Shown here: positions 1 to 10,100 of the stretch, piece after piece
Layout of the letters: each line of letters opens with the position of its first letter
Numbering within the stretch: position 1 is the first letter of the stretch
Position numbers and translations under genes: made by a program
The notes under the pieces: model-generated
Told to the model about the DNA's origin: nothing
Seen by the model: the letters and a program-made list of their open reading frames with translations, nothing else
Databases searched by the model: none
Assembly (NCBI GenBank): GCA_963736695.1
Contig: CAVTPU010000001.1
Location: forward strand, 1,446,058 to 1,510,057
Length of the DNA: 64,000 bases
Source: CAVTPU01 sp963736695
GTDB lineage: Bacteria > Actinomycetota > Actinomycetes > Mycobacteriales > Micromonosporaceae
Direction of reading: 5' to 3'

Positions 1-35
1 TGACTGTTACGCCAGTCGCCCGGCCCCACGGCCAG

Positions 36-66
36 TCACCCGATGTCGCACTCACCCCGATGTCGC
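36..66. repeat. short tandem direct repeat downstream of pstB
   Basis: The motif TCACC(C)CGATGTCGCA occurs twice in direct orientation, at 36-50 and 52-66, just beyond the pstB stop codon. Its function is unknown. Nothing else is visible in the 79 bases before pstB. Confidence 0.4.
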
Positions 67-79
67 AGTGCGAATCGAC

Positions 80-973
80 TCAGCCGAATCGCCCGGTGAT
101 GTAGTCCTCGGTCTTCTTCTCCCGGGGGCTGGTGAAGATCCTCGACGTCTCGTCGAACTCGATCAACTTGCCGTGCCGGACGCCCTTGTCGTCGACCTCG
201 GCCGTGAAGAACGCCGTACGGTGACTGACGCGTGCGGCCTGCTGCATGTTGTGCGTGACGATGACGATAGTGAAGTCGGACGACAGTTCGTGCATCAGGT
301 CTTCGATCTTGCTTGTGGCGATCGGGTCGAGAGCCGAACACGGTTCGTCCATGAGGATCACCTCGGGCCGCACCGCAATCGTGCGGGCGATGCACAGTCG
401 CTGTTGCTGGCCCCCGGACAACGCCAGACCGCTTGCCTTGAGCTTGTCCTTGACCTCGTCCCAGAGTGCGGCCGAACGCAACGCCTGCTCGACGAGGTCA
501 TCCATGTTGTCCACCGGCATGCCGGTGACTCGCGGACCATAGGCGATGTTGTCATAAATGGACTTCGGAAACGGGTTGGGCTTCTGGAACACCATGCCGA
601 TGCGGCGCCGGACCTCGATCGGATCCACGTCCGCCGCGTAGAGGTCCTGCCCGTGATAGGTCACCCGGCCGCTTACCCGGGCACCGGGCACCAGGTCGTT
701 CATGCGATTCAACGAACGAAGAATCGTGCTCTTGCCACAGCCGGACGGCCCGATCATCGCGGTGATCTCATTGCGGGCGACGGGCATCGTGGTGCTGCTC
801 ACCGCCTCATAGTCACCATAGAAGACACTCACTCCGGAGAGCTCCATGATCGGCGCCGAATCCGCCTGGCCGGCTGGTGACGGCGCGTCGACGCCGAACC
901 CGGAATTCGTCGAACCGGGCGGCCGGACGGTGACGCCGAGGTGCACCGCCGGTCGCGACGTGGTCGTGGTCAT
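80..973 (-). CDS. pstB: phosphate ABC transporter ATP-binding protein PstB
   Basis: This is the cytoplasmic ATPase that powers high-affinity phosphate import through PstCA. Visible are Walker A GPSGCGKS (about residues 75-82), the signature LSGGQQQRL (about 185) and Walker B ILMDEP (about 206), with the ABC core beginning near residue 42 after a proline- and glycine-rich N-terminal tail. The ATG at 973 has a GGGGG Shine-Dalgarno six bases upstream. An in-frame ATG at 1018, six bases after the pstA stop, would add 15 residues and cannot be excluded. It is the last gene of the operon; phoU is not in the window. Confidence 0.96.
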   Translation of the reverse strand: MTTTTSRPAVHLGVTVRPPGSTNSGFGVDAPSPAGQADSAPIMELSGVSVFYGDYEAVSSTTMPVARNEITAMIGPSGCGKSTILRSLNRMNDLVPGARVSGRVTYHGQDLYAADVDPIEVRRRIGMVFQKPNPFPKSIYDNIAYGPRVTGMPVDNMDDLVEQALRSAALWDEVKDKLKASGLALSGGQQQRLCIARTIAVRPEVILMDEPCSALDPIATSKIEDLMHELSSDFTIVIVTHNMQQAARVSHRTAFFTAEVDDKGVRHGKLIEFDETSRIFTSPREKKTEDYITGRFG

Positions 974-1024
974 ATCGGCCCCCTGTCGAGGTAGATCGTC
1001 GGGCGAGGTCGGTCGCATCGCATC

Positions 1025-1954
1025 TCACCACTTCTTTCGAAAAGCGTTGCGCACGATGATTGCGATCGAGTTGAGCACGAGAACGATGCCGAGCAGCAAC
1101 ACGATCGCGGCGGCGCCGAGCGCCTGGAAACCCGCTTGGGCTTCGGAGATCAAGCTATAGATCTGAATAGGCAATGTGGTGTATCGGTCCATGAGGCCGG
1201 TGGGGTTGGTCACGACGAAGGTCACCGCGCCGAGCACGATCAGAGGCGCGGCCTCCCCGATCGCCCGGGATATCGCGAGAATCGAGCCGGTCGCGATGCC
1301 CGGCACCGCCGCGGGCAATACCTGCCGGGAGACGGTCTGCCACTTCGTCGCACCCAACGCATAGGACGCCTGCCGGATCGATTGCGGCACCGCCCGGATC
1401 GCCTCCCTCGTGGCGATGATCACCACGGGCAACACGAGCAGCCCCAGAACGATGGCGGCCGTGATGATGGAGAAGCCGAGCCCGAGCTGCCGAGCGACGA
1501 CGCCGAGGCCGAGAATGCCAAAGATGATCGACGGGACCCCGGCAAGGTTCTGAATGTTGAGCTCGAGCAGCCGGTTATACCACCTGGTGTTGTCGGCGTA
1601 CTCCTCCAGATAGATGGCGCTGAGCACCCCCGTCGGAAGGCAGATAGCCGCGGTCAGCAAAATCACCCACAGGGTTCCGGTGATCGCGGACTGCACGCCG
1701 GCTTGCTCCAGCCGGGATACCCGACCGGTCGGCATGTTCTGCCACAACCGCGGGTCGAGACGATCCCATCCGCGGTAGACGGCGTAGGCGATCAACCAGG
1801 CGAGGAACAGGAACGCGATGGTCAGACACGCCTGCAAGGTGATCCGGAAGACAAGGTCACCGACGCGGACCCGGCGCCGGGTGAGGACGGTGCCATCCGC
1901 CACAGGCGGGGCCGATGTGGGCGGGGCCGGACGGGTGGCAGCGGGCGCGGTCAC
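1025..1954 (-). CDS. pstA: phosphate ABC transporter permease PstA
   Basis: This inner-membrane permease of 309 residues pairs with PstC to form the phosphate channel. About six hydrophobic segments and the ABC-permease coupling-loop pattern around AISRAIGEAAPLIV are visible. The GTG start overlaps the pstC stop as GTGA, so translation is probably coupled. The N-terminal tail is proline- and threonine-rich. The order pstS-pstC-pstA-pstB on the minus strand is the usual one. Confidence 0.96.
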   Translation of the reverse strand: MTAPAATRPAPPTSAPPVADGTVLTRRRVRVGDLVFRITLQACLTIAFLFLAWLIAYAVYRGWDRLDPRLWQNMPTGRVSRLEQAGVQSAITGTLWVILLTAAICLPTGVLSAIYLEEYADNTRWYNRLLELNIQNLAGVPSIIFGILGLGVVARQLGLGFSIITAAIVLGLLVLPVVIIATREAIRAVPQSIRQASYALGATKWQTVSRQVLPAAVPGIATGSILAISRAIGEAAPLIVLGAVTFVVTNPTGLMDRYTTLPIQIYSLISEAQAGFQALGAAAIVLLLGIVLVLNSIAIIVRNAFRKKW

Positions 1955-2898
1955 TCGTACACCTCTCGGAATCGACGGACCAGGCGGATCGAGAACGCGT
2001 TGAGCACGAAGGTGAAGGCGAACAGCAACAATCCGACGGCGAAGACCGTGGTGTAGTCGATGGAGTCGACCGGAATGTCACCGGACGCGACGCTGGCGAT
2101 ATAAGCAGTCATGGTCGCCGCCCCGTGAATCGGGTTGAGATCCACCCCGTCGGAGGTCAGACCACCCGCGATAGTCACGATCATCGTCTCACCGAGCGCC
2201 CGGGACAGGCCGAGCACGAATGAGGCGACGATGCCGGAGATGGCGGCCGGAACCACCACTTTGGTGGCGACCTGCATCGGCGACGACGCCAAGGCGTAGG
2301 CGCCCTCCCGGAGGCTGCGCGGCACGGCGCTCATCGCGTCTTCGGAGAGGCTCGCCACCGTCGGGATGATCATGATGCCCATGACGATGCCGGCGACCAG
2401 CAGATTCTGAAAGTCGGGAGTCTCCGCTCCCGGCCAGTATTTCTGCAGCAGCGGGTTGATCGCCGACAAAGCGAAGAAGCCATAGACCACGGTCGGAATG
2501 CCGGCGAGAATCTCCAGCACCGGTTTGAGAATGCGGCGCCCCCGGTCCGAGGCGTACTCGGCGAGATAGATCGCCGAACCGAGCCCCAACGGAATCGCGA
2601 CGACGACAGCGATCAGTGTGCTGATGATCGTCGCGGTGACGAGTGGCATGACACCGTAGTGCTTGTCGGAGAAGGTCGGCGTCCACCGGGTCGACGTGAC
2701 GAACTCCACGAGGCTCACCTCGCGAAAGAACCGGATCGATGGCAGCACCAAGGAGACGACGATGCCGATCGTCGTCGCGACCGACACCGACGCCGCGACC
2801 ACCAACAGGACCTCGATGATCCGCTCGCCCACACGGCGGCGGCCCCGCCGCAGGGAGACGATCCCTGCGGCGGGGTTGATGACGTCGCGGATGGCCAC
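1951..2898 (-). CDS. pstC: phosphate ABC transporter permease PstC
   Basis: This permease subunit of 315 residues has a first membrane helix at about residues 28-50 and the coupling-loop pattern GLSRALGETMIVTIAGG typical of PstC. The GTG start lies one base after the pstS stop, and the stop overlaps the pstA start by four bases. The tight packing indicates one transcript driven from the promoter upstream of pstS. Confidence 0.96.
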   Translation of the reverse strand: MAIRDVINPAAGIVSLRRGRRRVGERIIEVLLVVAASVSVATTIGIVVSLVLPSIRFFREVSLVEFVTSTRWTPTFSDKHYGVMPLVTATIISTLIAVVVAIPLGLGSAIYLAEYASDRGRRILKPVLEILAGIPTVVYGFFALSAINPLLQKYWPGAETPDFQNLLVAGIVMGIMIIPTVASLSEDAMSAVPRSLREGAYALASSPMQVATKVVVPAAISGIVASFVLGLSRALGETMIVTIAGGLTSDGVDLNPIHGAATMTAYIASVASGDIPVDSIDYTTVFAVGLLLFAFTFVLNAFSIRLVRRFREVYE

Positions 2899-2899
2899 G

Positions 2900-3868
2900 T
2901 CAGCCCTTCTTCAACGACTCGACTTCGCTCGTGAGCGTCGTCTTCTGGGCGGGGGTGAGAGCGATGTACTTCGCCTCGGTGACGATCTCATCGATCTTGG
3001 TGGCGTAGAACTCCACGAAGCCCTTGACCTGCGGCTTCGTGATCGACTTCTGGCTCACATAGATGAACAGCGGGCGGGACAGCGGCTTGTAGGTGCCGTC
3101 CTGAGCGGCGGCCGCGCTCGGCTCGACACAGCCCGCGCCACCGTCGATCTTGAGGACCTTCAGCTTGTCCTTGTTCTCCTCGAAGTAGGTGAATCCGAAG
3201 TAGCCCAGACCACCCTTCGATCCGGCGACACCCTGCACGAGGACGTTGTCGTTCTCCGACGCGGTGTAGTCGGAACGGCTCTTGTCCTCTTCGCCGTTGA
3301 TCTCCTTGGTGAAGAAGTCGAACGTGCCCGAGTCGGTGCCCGGGCCGAAGAGCTTGAGCGGCTCGTCCGGGAAGGACGCGTCCACCTCTTTCCAGCTCTT
3401 GACGGTCGAGCCCTGGTCCCAGATCTTCTTCAGTTGGGCGGTGGTGAGGCACTGCGCCCAGGTGTTGTCCTTGCTGACGACGACCGACAGAGCGTCGTTG
3501 GCGACGAGGAGCTCCGAGAACTTGATCCCGGCGGCCTCACACGCGGCCTTTTCCTTGTCCTTGATCTTGCGCGAGGCGTCCGAGATGTCGGTTTCGCCCT
3601 TGCAGAACTTCTCGAACCCGCCGCCGGTGCCCGAGGTGCCGACGGTGACGTTCACCCCCGACTGCTCCTCACGGAAGATGTCCGCCGCCGCCTTGCTCAG
3701 CGGGGCCACGGTGCTCGACCCGTCGATAGCGACCGCGCCGCTGAGCTTGGGCGCATCGCTGGCCGAATCGCCCGCCGTGGTCTTATCGCCGCTGCCGCAC
3801 GCGGCAGCCGCCAAGGTCATCGCGAGGACGGCCGCCACCGGGCCGAGGCGTCGCAGTGTCCTGGTCAC
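2900..3868 (-). CDS. pstS: phosphate-binding lipoprotein PstS
   Basis: This is the extracytoplasmic phosphate receptor of the Pst transporter. A signal peptide with basic residues and a hydrophobic stretch ends in a lipobox before Cys24 (LAAAAC). The mature part contains the phosphate-binding-loop patterns IDGSSTVAPL and GTSGTGGGFEKF and the later segment GTDSGTFDFF. The GTG at 3868 was chosen because AGGGAG precedes it by ten bases and because the signal peptide then has normal length; ATG codons at 3919 and 3997 lack a ribosome site. A PHO box lies 71 bases upstream. Confidence 0.95.
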   Translation of the reverse strand: MTRTLRRLGPVAAVLAMTLAAAACGSGDKTTAGDSASDAPKLSGAVAIDGSSTVAPLSKAAADIFREEQSGVNVTVGTSGTGGGFEKFCKGETDISDASRKIKDKEKAACEAAGIKFSELLVANDALSVVVSKDNTWAQCLTTAQLKKIWDQGSTVKSWKEVDASFPDEPLKLFGPGTDSGTFDFFTKEINGEEDKSRSDYTASENDNVLVQGVAGSKGGLGYFGFTYFEENKDKLKVLKIDGGAGCVEPSAAAAQDGTYKPLSRPLFIYVSQKSITKPQVKGFVEFYATKIDEIVTEAKYIALTPAQKTTLTSEVESLKKG

Positions 3869-3939
3869 GTCTTGTGTGCTCCCTAGATCAGAAATCTTTT
3901 GGGTTAGTGATGCGCCCATGGAAAACTCACAACATGAGT

Positions 3940-3972
3940 GCCCGGGGAACCGATGGTGAACACAGCCTGAAC
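3940..3972 (-). promoter_or_regulatory. PHO box: three 11-nt direct units upstream of pstS
   Basis: Read on the minus strand, 3972 to 3940 is three consecutive 11-base units: GTTCAGGCTGT, GTTCACCATCG and GTTCCCCGGGC. Direct 11-base units beginning GTTCA are the established binding pattern of the response regulator PhoP in Streptomyces and relatives. The box ends 71 bases before the pstS start, so phosphate-starvation activation of pstSCAB is the natural inference. The rest of the 351-base gap (3869-4219) holds only a 16-base palindrome at 4135-4150. Confidence 0.82.
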
Positions 3973-4219
3973 GCCAGCGGATACTTTCCCCGCCCACCAG
4001 CCCTCACGCTGGGCCATCACCCCTCCCGGGGTGGCTTGAACCGATCGGCTGCGCCTCCGCGCAGACCGCCGCGGTGACGTCACGCCCGCACGAAGACGAT
4101 TTCCGGGTACGCGGGAACCTGCCCACAACCGCCGACCGGCGATCGCCGGTTCGCACAATCCACAACAGACGCACCACAGTGGACCGTCCAGAGTCGGACG
4201 CCCTACCGCATCACACCGC

Positions 4220-5290
4220 TCAGGACTCGTCCCAACGGAAGAGCCAGACCGCGATCGTGGTCACGACCGCCGTGAATCCGAGCAGAATGCCAAGCTGGGG
4301 CAGCACACTCGCGGGCCCCTCACCGCGAACCATGACCGCTTGCATGCCATCAACGAGATGGCGTAACGGCAGCGCCTGCGAGACGGCACGTAGCCACCCG
4401 GGGGCGTCATCCATCGGGAAGAACGCGCCAGAGAGGAACGCCATGGGCAACACGATGAGGTTGGCCACCGCGCTCGCCGCCTCGGGCGTGTTGGTGAATG
4501 ATCCGGCGAGCATGCCCAGGGAGAGGAAGGCGAGAGTCCCGGCGATCACCAGCGGAACCACCATCCACCAATACGAGGAGAGCCGCAGTCCGAAGTAAGG
4601 GATCAGGGCGACACCGATGAAGATGGCGGTCTGTGCCAGAGCGATCGCGACGCTCACACCGACACGCGCCGCGGTGACGCTGAGGATGTTGACAGGCGCC
4701 AGGCGCAGGCGTCGCAGGATCTTCTTCTGCCGCCAGCCGACCAGGGTCAGCGCGGCACCGAACATCGCGCCCGAGGCGATCGCCCAGCCGAGCAGCCCGG
4801 GTGTCATGTATTGGATCGTCTCCAACGACTCGTCTTCGACCTGTTCCGACCTGAGCTCAAACGCTGGTGTCGTCACGCCGGCCGCCGCGAGGTTGCCGGT
4901 CTGCACCAACGAGTCGAACAGTCCATGGACGGTGCCGGCGGTGACCTGGTCGGCAGCCGAATAATGCAACACCACGGTCGTTCCGACCTGCTCGACCGCG
5001 GCGTCCACATCGCCGGACCGAACCCGGTCCAGCGCGTCGTCGCGATTGTTCGCCTTGGTGACGGCGAGGATCTCGTCGAGCTCAGCACGGCCGGGGCCCT
5101 GGATCTGGTCGAGCACCGAGACCGAGCCGATCTGGACGATCTCGGACTTGGGCGCGGTCGGGTTCTTGAAGAGGGCACCGAAGAGGACGAGGAACATCAG
5201 GGGAAAGAGAATCGTGAAGAACAGCGAGGCCTTGTCCCGAACGAAGCCAAGGGCGATCGCCCGAGCCAGACTCATCATGCCGCCGGTCAC
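4220..5290 (-). CDS. ABC-2 type transporter permease (DrrB-like)
   Basis: This 356-residue membrane protein has one N-terminal helix, a large extracytoplasmic domain (roughly residues 40-170) and five to six C-terminal helices, the layout of ABC-2 permeases that export drugs or lipids. The GTG at 5290 overlaps the stop of the ATPase gene as GTGA and has GGGAG eight bases upstream. An ATG pair at 5278/5275 is an alternative start. The substrate cannot be read from sequence. Confidence 0.88.
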   Translation of the reverse strand: MTGGMMSLARAIALGFVRDKASLFFTILFPLMFLVLFGALFKNPTAPKSEIVQIGSVSVLDQIQGPGRAELDEILAVTKANNRDDALDRVRSGDVDAAVEQVGTTVVLHYSAADQVTAGTVHGLFDSLVQTGNLAAAGVTTPAFELRSEQVEDESLETIQYMTPGLLGWAIASGAMFGAALTLVGWRQKKILRRLRLAPVNILSVTAARVGVSVAIALAQTAIFIGVALIPYFGLRLSSYWWMVVPLVIAGTLAFLSLGMLAGSFTNTPEAASAVANLIVLPMAFLSGAFFPMDDAPGWLRAVSQALPLRHLVDGMQAVMVRGEGPASVLPQLGILLGFTAVVTTIAVWLFRWDES

Positions 5291-6201
5291 GCGCGATACT
5301 CCCGTCCAGTGAGTTCGAGAAAGACGTCTTCGAGGGTCGCGCCACTCACCGCGAGACCGCGCAATGACCGCCGGTCTGCCAGCTCCGCCAGAACCAGAGC
5401 GGGGGCTCGGGTCGAGATCGTCAAGGACACTCCGTCGTCGTCGATCGTGGCCTGCGGTTCCACCGTCGCGAATAGCGCACGGGCCGCCTCTTCGCTCATC
5501 GTCGTCCGTTCGATTGAGATGCGGGTCGGCGCGTCCAAGTCCCGCACGAGTGTTGCCGGCGCGCCCACCCGAAGTATCCGACCGCTGTCCATAATGGCCA
5601 CACGGTCGCACAGATGCTCGGCCTCATCGAGATAGTGCGTGGTCAACACGACCGTGCGGCCCTCGTCGTTGATGGCCCGCAGCACGTCCCAGAGATTGCG
5701 CCGGGCCTGCGGGTCGAGTCCGGCGGTCGGTTCGTCGAGGAAAACGAGGTCCGGATCGTGCACGAGGGCGCACGCGATGGACAGCCGCTGCGCTTGGCCG
5801 CCGGAGAGTTTCTCCGTGCGCACCTGCGCCTTGTCCGTCAAACCGACCAGGTCGAGCTTCGCGTCGGCCGCCGCGGCGCCGACCCCATACAGAGACGCGA
5901 CCGTACGGATCTGTTCGCGTGCGGTGAGCTTCTCGAAGAAGCTCGTGGCCTGCAACTGCACCCCGATGCGCGGCAATAGCCGGGGATTGCGCGGCCACGG
6001 CGACTCACCGAAGACCCGCACCTCTCCCCGATCGGGACGGCGAAGACCCTCAATGATCTCCAGGGTGGTGGTTTTGCCCGCACCGTTCGGCCCCAAGATG
6101 CCGAGAAACTCTCCGGCCGAGACCTCAAATGACACCCCATCGACGGCCGTGGTCTCACCATATGCCTTGTGGACGTCAGTGACCGTGATCGTGGGACCCA
6201 T
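5287..6201 (-). CDS. ABC transporter ATP-binding protein (DrrA/CcmA-like)
   Basis: This 304-residue ATPase carries Walker A GPNGAGKT near residue 38, the signature LSGGQAQRL and Walker B LVFLDEPTAGLD, followed by the C-terminal extension typical of DrrA-type exporter ATPases. It is the first gene of a two-gene unit with the ABC-2 permease, coupled by a four-base overlap. It probably powers export of a hydrophobic compound; the substrate is unknown. Confidence 0.92.
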   Translation of the reverse strand: MGPTITVTDVHKAYGETTAVDGVSFEVSAGEFLGILGPNGAGKTTTLEIIEGLRRPDRGEVRVFGESPWPRNPRLLPRIGVQLQATSFFEKLTAREQIRTVASLYGVGAAAADAKLDLVGLTDKAQVRTEKLSGGQAQRLSIACALVHDPDLVFLDEPTAGLDPQARRNLWDVLRAINDEGRTVVLTTHYLDEAEHLCDRVAIMDSGRILRVGAPATLVRDLDAPTRISIERTTMSEEAARALFATVEPQATIDDDGVSLTISTRAPALVLAELADRRSLRGLAVSGATLEDVFLELTGREYRA

Positions 6202-6259
6202 GGCCGCGACTCTATCTGACGCACACCAATGCGACCGGACCTGAGCGGCCCTCGGGGGT

Positions 6260-6895
6260 TCAGGTCAGCGGACCACGACGATCCATCCACCCATCTCCGG
6301 TGTCGTCGTGCATTCGGGTGTCGAGGCGACCGTCCCCGTCGGTGTCGAAGTCGGCGGAGTCCACGAGGCCGTCCCGGTCAACGTCATGTCCGACGAAATC
6401 GATTGATCCGTCCTCGTTCCGGTCGACGAGGATATCCACTCCACCGTCGGACCGTTCGTGGGCCACGTATGGATCCCATCGATGGTCTCCGTCCACGTCG
6501 ACCTCGGTCCGATAGTCCGCCGCGACCTCGGGTGCCGGGGCGGGCACCGCCACTCCTGAACGCGGATTCGGAATAAGGTGTTGTTGTCCGACTGGTTCGG
6601 GCACCGGGGTGAGGTTCTGCGTTCCGGACGGACCGCCGGGAGACCCGCCGCCCGATGCTCCGAAACCGAATGCGGACAGAACCGGTCCGAGCAACCCCAC
6701 CATGGTCGACTTGGAGGTGCGATCCTCCACCAAGTGATTGCTGTCGGCCCCGCTGACGAGCTGGGCGCGCAGCAGATCGCGTTCGGCCTCGTCGAGCGAG
6801 AATCGCGCGAGGGTGGTGTCCGGATCGGCGGCGAGCGCGACCCGGAACGCCTCGTCGGTCAATAACCGTTCGAGAACCTCATCGAAATCGGACAT
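6260..6895 (-). CDS. hypothetical protein with calcium-binding DxDxDG repeats
   Basis: This 211-residue protein has three parts. Residues 1-50 are helical and acidic (LLTDEAFRVALAADP) and resemble the leader-like N-terminus of Os1348/NHLP-type proteins; that resemblance is tentative. Residues 65-125 are a Gly/Pro-rich linker. From about residue 128, five or six EF-hand-loop-like motifs follow (DVDGDHRWD, DRNEDGSID, DVDRDGLVD, DTDGDGRLD, DDTGDGWMD), like dockerin or thrombospondin type 3 calcium loops. No signal peptide is visible. It follows the zinc-cluster gene by 18 bases. Function unknown. Confidence 0.75.
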   Translation of the reverse strand: MSDFDEVLERLLTDEAFRVALAADPDTTLARFSLDEAERDLLRAQLVSGADSNHLVEDRTSKSTMVGLLGPVLSAFGFGASGGGSPGGPSGTQNLTPVPEPVGQQHLIPNPRSGVAVPAPAPEVAADYRTEVDVDGDHRWDPYVAHERSDGGVDILVDRNEDGSIDFVGHDVDRDGLVDSADFDTDGDGRLDTRMHDDTGDGWMDRRGPLT

Positions 6896-6913
6896 GCCCG
6901 CATCCTAGGCCCG

Positions 6914-7129
6914 CTAGTCCAGCTCGGGCATCGGAATTGGCTGGGGGTGCGGCCGGCAGGTGCCGCAGTGGATGGCGTCCTCCACGACGAGCGCCTCGGT
7001 CCGGCTGCGGGCCGCGCTGCGGTGCACACCAAGCACAAAAGGACCGAAACGGGTGTGATCCTCACACACGCCCCGCCCACAGAACCGGCATGACCCTCGG
7101 GCCGCCTTCTCGCAGAACCAACACAACAC
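6914..7129 (-). CDS. small cysteine/histidine zinc-cluster protein
   Basis: This 71-residue protein contains CWFC near the N-terminus, then CRFCGRGVCEDH and a late CGTC. These CxxC pairs plus His suggest two bound zinc ions in a B-box or treble-clef-like fold. The GTG start has AAGGAG eight bases upstream. It lies 28 bases after the giant M50-type gene and just before the calcium-repeat gene, so all three are probably cotranscribed. No defined function is recognised. Confidence 0.72.
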   Translation of the reverse strand: MLCWFCEKAARGSCRFCGRGVCEDHTRFGPFVLGVHRSAARSRTEALVVEDAIHCGTCRPHPQPIPMPELD

Positions 7130-7157
7130 CGAGTGCGCTCCTTTGTGCGTCTGCCCG

Positions 7158-10100
7158 TCACGGACAGGCGAGAACCTTGATTTTAGTGCCCGCTATCTCC
7201 GCCGTGTTGCCAGCGCTATCCGTGGCACGGACGGTGATTCGCAGACTTCCCGATTGGCGCTGTTTCGGATCATAGGCGAGCGGGCCGACCGTACCGTAGA
7301 AGTTGCCATCGGCGCTCATCGCATCGCTGCCGACGCGGAAACCCGACCAATACACGACCACCCGAAGCTTGCCCGGCGGGTCATGGTCGTCGGTCACCGA
7401 GACGACCGGAAAGGCCCGCGTCGCATTGTTGCCACAGGCGGGGTCGTCCTGTTGGATCTCAACGCCGTTCCCACCGGGATCGGTGACCCAGGTGACGACC
7501 GGAGGGTTGTCGGTGGGTCCCGGGGTGGTTGTCGGGGACGGGCTCGCGGTCGGCGACGACGTCGGTTTGGACGACGGCGACGGTCGCGGGCCGACGGTGG
7601 GCACGACCGCACCCGGTGACGGCGTCGTCGTTCCGGATGGCGTCACCGACAAGATCACCGTTGGGCTGTTCGACGGCGACTCGTCCGGTGATGGCGTCGG
7701 AGTCGACGGTCGCGGAACGACCTCGCCGTCGCCGCAGCTGAGCTCCCCATCGACCGGTGCGAGCAACGAGCCCGCGAACGTGACAGTGCCGTCGGCGACG
7801 GCGACTCCCGACGGAGCCACGGCGAACCAGGCCGGGCCGACACTGACCGCCGCACCGCCTGCGGTCTGCACCGAGCTATCGAGCGGCGCGAACGCGGGCG
7901 AGGTGCTCGTCGTGTCGACCAGCGCCAGGCCCCGCACGACGGACAGGCTCGCCTGCGGCGCAGCCGGTCGTCTCGTGCTTGACGAGATCGCACCGACCCT
8001 GACCTGCGTGTCGGAGCACAGCACGGTGCTCGCGCCACCCCGGAAGACCAGTGTCCCGCGAGACCCAGGATCAAGCAGCACGTCGTCGCCGATTCCGACA
8101 TAGACGTCGTCGCCCTGCACCACCCGCTGGCTCTCGCCGGAGACCACCACGGTCGCCGTGCCTCGCTCGATCCGCATCAAGGCATGGTCCGTGGGCATCT
8201 CGGCCCACGCGGGCGTCGTGACGAGGAAGTTGCCGGCGGTGAACAGCAAAGCGAAGAGGAGCAGCAGGATAAGCAACCATCGCAGGCGTTTCTCGAACCG
8301 ACCGTCGACCCCGGGCTCGACCGGCGGTGGCGGCCCGGGCGGCACGGCGAGCGGAGGATAGTGCGTCGGCGGGTGGACGCCGAACAATGGCGCCCTGCCG
8401 GGCGCCGACCCTGCCGGGCCCAGCCCCCAGGCGTTGACGCCCGCTCCGACGAGTGCCGGAAGGCCGGCCATCGCGGCCACGCTGAAGAACCTCACCGGAG
8501 TGCGGGCGACCGCGACGGGCCTGGGGTGGTCCTCGCCTGCCGGGCCGATCAACGTCCCACGGCCGAGCTGTTGACCGTCCGATGTGGTCACCACGCCGGC
8601 CGCGAGCACGATCGCGTCGTCCGGTCCCCGCAGACTTATCGACGCGTCCGGTGGCGCCGCCTGCGGAATCGCGGCGGCGGCGAGGGCGAGTCGATCCTCA
8701 TGGGACAGACCGGCCATCGCGGGCGACTGACGGAACAGCGCATCCGCCTCGCTGGCGGTGCCATAGGCCCCCTTCATCGCAACCCCGTGCGTGGCCACGG
8801 CGCCAGCGACGGCGGCTGCGGGGACCGCGAGCAGTCGGGTGCCGGCGGCGAACCAGGCGAGCGGCGAGGTCGTGCCGGCGATCACCGCACCGAGGCCGAC
8901 GACTCCGCCCGGTCCGACCCGTTCCCGCACGGTGCCGGGCGGGTCGCCCGGCACTCGTCCCTCCATCGCCCCGTCGACGACCACAAAGACGCGGTGCGGG
9001 GCCGAGTCTGCGAAGACGAGCTGCTGACCAGATCGGGGATGCACCCACCGTGCCTGGTTGGCGAGCGAGGTGAGTTTTTCGGCCGGCAGGTCACGCAGGC
9101 TCGTCGCACGCAAGGCGTCGAGCCGGCGGGGCGCATCGCGGTGGACACGCCGTTCGGCGAGGCGCTGTCGGGCTCGACGCATTCGCCGGGTCACCCAACC
9201 GGCCACGACATAGACCAGTGGCGAGACCAGCACCGCCAGGACCACGGCCAGCAGCCCGCGGGCTGTCCACCCCGACCCCCACAGGCCGGTGATCAACCCG
9301 CCCACTCGATCGACATAGACCCGATAGCCGATGTTGACGGCGATCGCGAGCCATCCGACGGCGAGCATTCCATAGAGGGCGACGAGTCGACCCTCTCGAT
9401 CGAGGCTCGACCACGCGGGAGGTCGACGGCGCAGCCGGGCGGCCACCCACGCGAGGCCCCGAGCGCGCAGGTTCGGCACCTCAAGCCAGTCCATGAGCAG
9501 GTAGTAGCCGTCGAGCGCGAGGAATGGGTTGAGGTTGAACAACGCGTTGAGATACCACGCGAAGGAGAGTTTGAAGCACCACGGTGCCGCCTCCGGCACG
9601 GTGAAGCCGACGAGGGCTGAGGCTCCGGCGAGCACCAATCCCGTCAACGGACCGGCTGCGGTGGTGAGCATCCGGCCACGCCGCCCAGCCATCCAGACGT
9701 CGGTAGTGTCCACAAAGACCGATGGAATGCCGAAATATACGAGAAAACCGGCGGCAGGCACAGCGCGGCCGGCATGTTTCGTGGCGAGCGCGTGTCCGAA
9801 TTCGTGACAGGCCAGCGCCACCACGTTGAGGCCGAGCAGTGCCGCGGCACCGGTCACATAGGAGTCATTGGTGAGGAAGATGGACTCGGCCCCGGCCCAC
9901 CACTGCCAGCCGAAGGCCGCCATCCCGACTGCGGCGACCGCGAAGAGCAGTGCGGCGACGGGTCGGGTGAAGAGCAGCCGCCCGCCGGCCCGATAGCACA
10001 GGCCAATAACCGGATCGATGTTGGCGATCACCATGCGGCGACCGCGGGCGAAAGCGAGCATCGCCGAGCCGAGGCGCAGCGGCCATGGTCGACGCACGAC

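Noticed and set aside
4135..4150. 16-base perfect palindrome ACCGGCGATCGCCGGT
   Set aside because: It has no loop or U-tract and no adjacent regulator; GC-rich palindromes of this size are frequent in such genomes.
8184..9620. Long plus-strand open frame opposite the giant M50-type gene
   Set aside because: It is rich in Arg/His/Gly with no domains and lies antisense to recognisable zinc-protease motifs.
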